From the NCBI GenBank assembly GCA_033964015.1, contig CM066913.1, forward strand, positions 18,933,854 to 18,997,853: DNA of 64,000 nt, written 5' to 3'. The notes under the pieces are model-generated. The model saw nothing but the letters and a program-made list of their open reading frames with translations. It had not been told where the DNA came from and did not search any database. The position numbers were made by a program, and so were the translations under genes. This DNA is from Scolanthus callimorphus (Eukaryota; Cnidaria; Anthozoa; Actiniaria; Edwardsiidae). Below, one piece after another: positions 41,201-47,200 of this stretch; position 1 is the stretch's first letter; each line of letters starts with the position of its first letter.

Positions 41201-44200
41201 CCCATCGGTCACAGGGTCTTTAAAGAGCCTCTGTCAGCCTCCATTTTGTCAGCCCAGCAACATACCGAGACAGAGAAAGCATCCATTTCCATCGACTGAT
41301 TTAGGGGATGTGGTGCAATATTTTCGATTGAATTCGATAAATGAATAATAAAACTTTGTTTTTAGAAAACTATTTCAAGATTTCTACACGTAATTCGTTG
41401 TTTGATATCGACTGAAAACAATAGCAAAGGAGTGGCTGACAAGGGCTCTTTAATGTCTTTGTGCCAGAGGGTAATCATCAAACCCTGGTTTGTATTGGTC
41501 TAATAACCTTGTGTCCTCCGCTCAGGACTGATCCATGATGGAGTTGCTAATCATGCATCCATTAGTTTTGTATCACTGTGAAAAGTGGCGCGGCACTGTC
41601 GCGGTACAGAACCTGGCCTGCTGTAGATACGGAATGAAATCGCGTAGTCGCGGCACGGCCGCGGTCGCGGCGGCACTTTTCACAGTCATACGAAATCTGC
41701 TCTATAATATTGGCTGTAGATGAGGTCATAACTAAGGACATTAAACTCTGCATTCTTCCTTTGCAGTTTGCTTATCACTTCATTAGGTCACATCAAGCTG
41801 ACAGATTTTGGGCTCTCGAAAATCGGCCTCATGAACTGTAAGAAGCTTACTTTGTTTGTTTTTCTGTTGTGTTTCTTGCTTCCTATTTACTTTTTTGTAA
41901 TATCAGTTGTTGTTTAGCAACCATCGCATGCGAAATGAGATATGAAATAATGACATTTGTTTCCACTGTTTCGCAAAACGAAGGAAGTTTTTGTATTGAG
42001 CATCTTCCTCAAAAAGACTCACTTGCTGTGCTGTGTTTTCACTCGACGCGACGCCCTTAGTCTTCGATAGTGGGCGCCACAATTTCCATCGGCTGATTTT
42101 TGGAATTTAATGTGATAATTTCTATGGAATTCAATAAATCAAGTATGAAATGGTTAATAGACCTTTTCCGCTTGAGTGGGGACCCTGTGGTTTTTCTAGG
42201 TCTGTTTTCCCAACTGGCGCTCATGCAAAACAATGTATTTTGTTTTTTTGTAATGCACGAGAAAATTCATTAATATTGATGTGTGGAAACAAAGAACAAA
42301 ATATAAGCAAAATTGTAACCATGAAAACACATGTACATTTGTCCGTAGTAATCAAAATAATCCTCCAGATTAATCGAAAAACCTTTCAAGTGTTAGACAA
42401 ATGCAATTCTAGGTTGTTTTTAACCTGTTATCAAGGGGATGGATTGGATTGCGATTTGACTATTTTCTTGTCAGAGAAGTGGCCAGCAAGCGTGCGAGAG
42501 CCCCTTTAATTTCACCCACTACTTCTTCTTCTTCTTCTTCTTCTCCTTCTAGCCACCACGCGTATGTATGAGCACTCGTTAGACACCCAACAGTTCACAG
42601 ACAAGCAAGTGTTCGGCACCCCAGACTACCTGGCACCAGAGGTCATCCTACGGCAGGGCTATGGGCGGGGCGTGGACTGGTGGTCTATGGGGATTATACT
42701 GTATGAGTTCCTATTAGGGGTGCCACCCTTCTATGGCGACACGCCAGAGGACCTGTTTGCTCACACATTGAGTGGTAAGTACATGCATATTGTGTGGTTC
42801 TTATACATGCCTTTTTCTATGTTACGTCAGTTATCCAATGTGAACGGATTTGATGCACGTGACTGCCCTTACCTTGTGGCGTAGCGAATGGGCAATTCCA
42901 GCTATAACGCACACGCCCGCTGCATATTGGTAGTTATTATTCAGCACATCGATGCACTGCCCAAATATGGTCATTGGAACGCCAATAGCTGTCTTCTGTA
43001 CATGACAGCTATCCTGCGATATCCGTCTCTGAGGAAAATGTGATGTTTTGAGGGGCGTAAATAATACACAAAAGTCACTTTTTTCGGGGCTTTTTGTGCT
43101 ACCGATGTGCTGAATAATAAAACCATTATCCTGCTCGATTTTGCAGAATATCGTCTGATTTTAGCCAACTCGGGACTGCGTCCCTCGTCGGCTAAGACTT
43201 AGTTTACACTAGAGCAAATATCTCCGGAGACGAAGATTTCTACGGAGACACGTTTTCGAGTATACGGATAGGCGAACCGTTTACACTACGAAATACCACG
43301 GATACAAATGTACCGAATACATGATCCCACTTTCAAAACCGTAGACGCGTCTCCGGAGAAATGACCTCAATCTGTGATAGTTTGATTTGACAAATTTGTG
43401 TGTAAACGGCAAAACGTCTCCGTTGACAAATGATACCGGATTCGTCATGTATCCGGGACAATTTGCCCTAGTGTAAACGGGGTCTAAGTATCAGACGATA
43501 TTCTGCGCAATCTCGCAGGATAATGGTTAAATGTGGGACAATTGTCTAACAAACTGTCTGGTAGTTGTGGGACGCGGCTTGGGCATTTCTGAGACCCCGT
43601 TCACACGAGACCGGTACAAAACCGGACCGGTACAATTCTGGTACGGTACCGCCTGTTCATACGGTACCGGTACAATTCTGGCACGTTTTGCAACAGTGTT
43701 CACACGGGACCGTGCCGGACCTAGCCGTGCCAAAATCGGTCCGGTATCGCAGGTCCCGTGTGAACGCGCGACGATACCGTGCCAGAATTGTACCTGTCCG
43801 ATTTTGTATCGGTCTCTTTTTTTTTGTACAATTTTGCATTTTTTCCTGCTTTATATATAGCATTTCAAAAAATATGTCAGGAAGCGACCACCTCCCTCAA
43901 ACACTTTGCCCTTGGATGTGCTACAGTACTGCATTACCTTTTCGGTAGGAAGGCACTCGAATCCAAAGATCCAATGGGAAATAGTTGTGACCAGCCACAT
44001 GTGACAATTTTTTTTTTTGCATCTGAAATGAGGCGTATATTGACGCTTTGATGTTCACAGTAAATAGTATTCTATGATTCGTTTCAACAATCCTCTAGTC
44101 CCTCTTTTAACATGACACCTTAACAGATTTATGCGCTAGATCTTACGAGTCTCTACGTCGTTCACAAGAGTTTTACAGTTAACAGCTATTCGCACGAGTT

Positions 44201-47200
44201 TGAAAAGTGCACGTCGTTGCTAAAACCCCTTTGCCCTTCAGGAAGGGGTATCTTTATAGTGTGCAAAAACTTAATGGTTTCCGATTGCCTATATAACTTC
44301 TTTGTTATCCAATTGTGTCAGGTGAAATAGACGGTTTGGATGGTGACGAATCTCCACCCGAGGAGGCGTCCGATTTAATCCGTGGTCTGTTAGAACAGGA
44401 CCCCAACAGAAGACTTGGAAGCGCAGGTATGCATTGGCATTACATTGCCCTACATTACGACAGAGCAGGAGATACTAAGACAAGTCTTTTTCGAATCCAA
44501 ACAGCGACTGTTGTTTAGGTTTATACTGATGAAGGAGCAGTAGTTCCCAAACGTTTATATATATATCACCTTTAGTTTACATTTATAAGTATTTAACTTC
44601 GAGTAGCCTACGTTACATTGACCAAAATCCTCCAAGTTTTAAAGGCCCACTGCCAGCGCTGAGGTACATTTTTTAAATAACAGAAAATATTCCATTGTTT
44701 TAATCTTGCCATTTTATACAGTTTTTAGAACTGCATAACCAGGTGTTTTTACCAGGTATTTAATTTTTTTCAGAGTTACTATTTACCATCCAATGAACTT
44801 GAAAACGTTGCTAAAGTATCACATGTTTGCATGATTGGTTGAACAAAACAATATTCCATTGTTCCCTCTAATATCTTGCACTGAGGGGGGTCGATCCAGT
44901 AGTCTTATATCTTACGAGAACCTTATCTCGGCACTTGTTTTGCAGGTGCTATCGAGGTAAAGGAGCACATGTTTTTTGATGGCCTTGATTGGAACGCGCT
45001 GCTCCGTCAGAAGGCCGAGTTCATCCCTCAACTGGAGGGAGAGGAAGACACTAGCTACTTTGACTGTAAGTCCATCTTTATACTACACCCATCTTCACAC
45101 ACAGCTTCAAGTGTCGCAAATTATTGTTATTTACCGGATGGGAGGTCCGGATCATGAAAGACCTTGACCAATGTCTTGAAAATACTGAGAGAGTGAAGGT
45201 CGAGGTCAGTATTTTCAAGGCCGAGGTCACGGTGCACGATCTGGACTGACCCATGCCGGTAAATAATGTTTTTCTTGCTTTCACGGAAGCAGAAACGACA
45301 GAATTCAGCCACCATAGAACTCATCGCGCACCCCACTCATTCGAACCCAGGATCCGGGTCGTAGGATTACGTACCGCTTGCGAGCCAATCAGCGCGCGCG
45401 CTTTGATGGATTCCGAACCGCTTCAGAATACCGGCAGAGGAAAACCTGAGAAAAGTCCTTTGTAAGAAATGTGCATGTTCACGAAGGTACTCTTAAGCAT
45501 ATATCTTAATCTGTTTATTTGTGTTCGTTCATTCCCCAGCTCGCAGTGATCGTTACAATCACAGTTTTGAGACCGATGATGATGACGACGATGAACTAGA
45601 CATCCCCGAATTCAGCAACTTCTCCACATGCTCGCCACGCTACTCGCGCATCCTTGCCTCCCCCGGACCGCCCAGCCCCGCATCGATAACCTCCGAAGAC
45701 TCGGACAAGTCTCCAGGGAGGGCACGCTCAGACAGCTCCCCTCCAGCCATTAGGAGACATGGACTGGATGAGAGAGAGCCTTCTTCGTTAGTGGATGGGA
45801 CGGAAGACTTCCCTATCCGCCGGCCACGCCCTCGCAGTGATAGTGGCTTCGCCCTGGGCCTAAGGAGTCCAAGCAACTCACCCGCGCTAGAGTACGTATA
45901 AGGCGTGGAATATACCTTTGATAGAAGTTGATGTCCTGTGTAATTCTTCTTAAATTTGTTGCCCGCTCGATATATTTTCACATAAAGATATCTCCTGTCT
46001 AGTAGATTCTTTCCCTAGATCCTTCATATATGGTACACTGTAGTGTCCTTCTGTATATCCTCGTTCTATAATATATCCTATAATATATCATGGGAAATAT
46101 TTATACGGAGAACACTATAGTGTACCATATATGAAGGATCTACCATTCTTTTAGAAAAGTCGTCTGACCCAATTTAAAATCTGTTTTCCACAGTTCCCCC
46201 ATGACTCCTCCAACACCACCCACTGTGCGCTTACGGAAGAAGTCCTCAATCACGCGGTTCCCGCCTCTACTGACAACCCTTCAAATGGATCAGTCAGGGG
46301 AGGGATTCTCGCCCAGTCCCGCTGCCTCCCCCGCGCCTTCCCCTAGTACCCCCACCAGAGGGGAGAAACCCCCAACTTGGCCATGCCGTCCCTCGGTGAC
46401 AAGGAACACAAGCCGGTAGAGCTACGGGTTCAGGTGCACCGCACCATGTCACTTCCACCCGACGCCGGTCGCAGTAGGCCTTCGGTGCCCAAGCTAGAAT
46501 TACCAGGTAAACCTTAAACTTGCAGTACATTTTATCGCATTAAAACAAGTACAGGAAGGCTCAACACACACAGTTATTTACTGCCTTGATCGTCTGTCAG
46601 TATTTTGCACTCGGACAGATGTTGTCTAACTAAGTTACTCCACGAGACGATCGTCGAGTTTATAGCGGCGCATAGTTTATTGAAATATCTTTCCAGAATT
46701 TAAGAATCATAAAGGATTTCTCTTTTCTTTAGTTTCAGACGATGAGTTGCGTCTGCATATCAGTACGACAGACAGCCCCCTGGGTCTCCCAGACACAATA
46801 CTCCACCCATGTCCCCCCGGAAGCGCCGTACTAGCACTGTATCCTTGTCTCTACGGCCCCGATCGTGATCGAGAAAGGGCCGCGCGGCTATGGGTTTACT
46901 CTTCAAGCCATACGGGTGTACTACGGCGATACAAACTACTACACGGTCCACCATCTTGTCTCGGTATGTATTCCGTTACGGTCATCCAGGTATTCCGTCG
47001 CGGTCATCCATGTATTCTGTTACCGTCATACATCTATTTTACTACAGTCATCCATTCATTTCGCTATGGTCATCCATGTATTCTGTTGCCGTCATCCATG
47101 TAGTCCACTACAGCCATTCATGTATTCCGTGACAGTCATCCATGTATTCTGATACAGTCATCCATGTATTCTGTTGTGGTCGTCAATGTATTCCATTACA

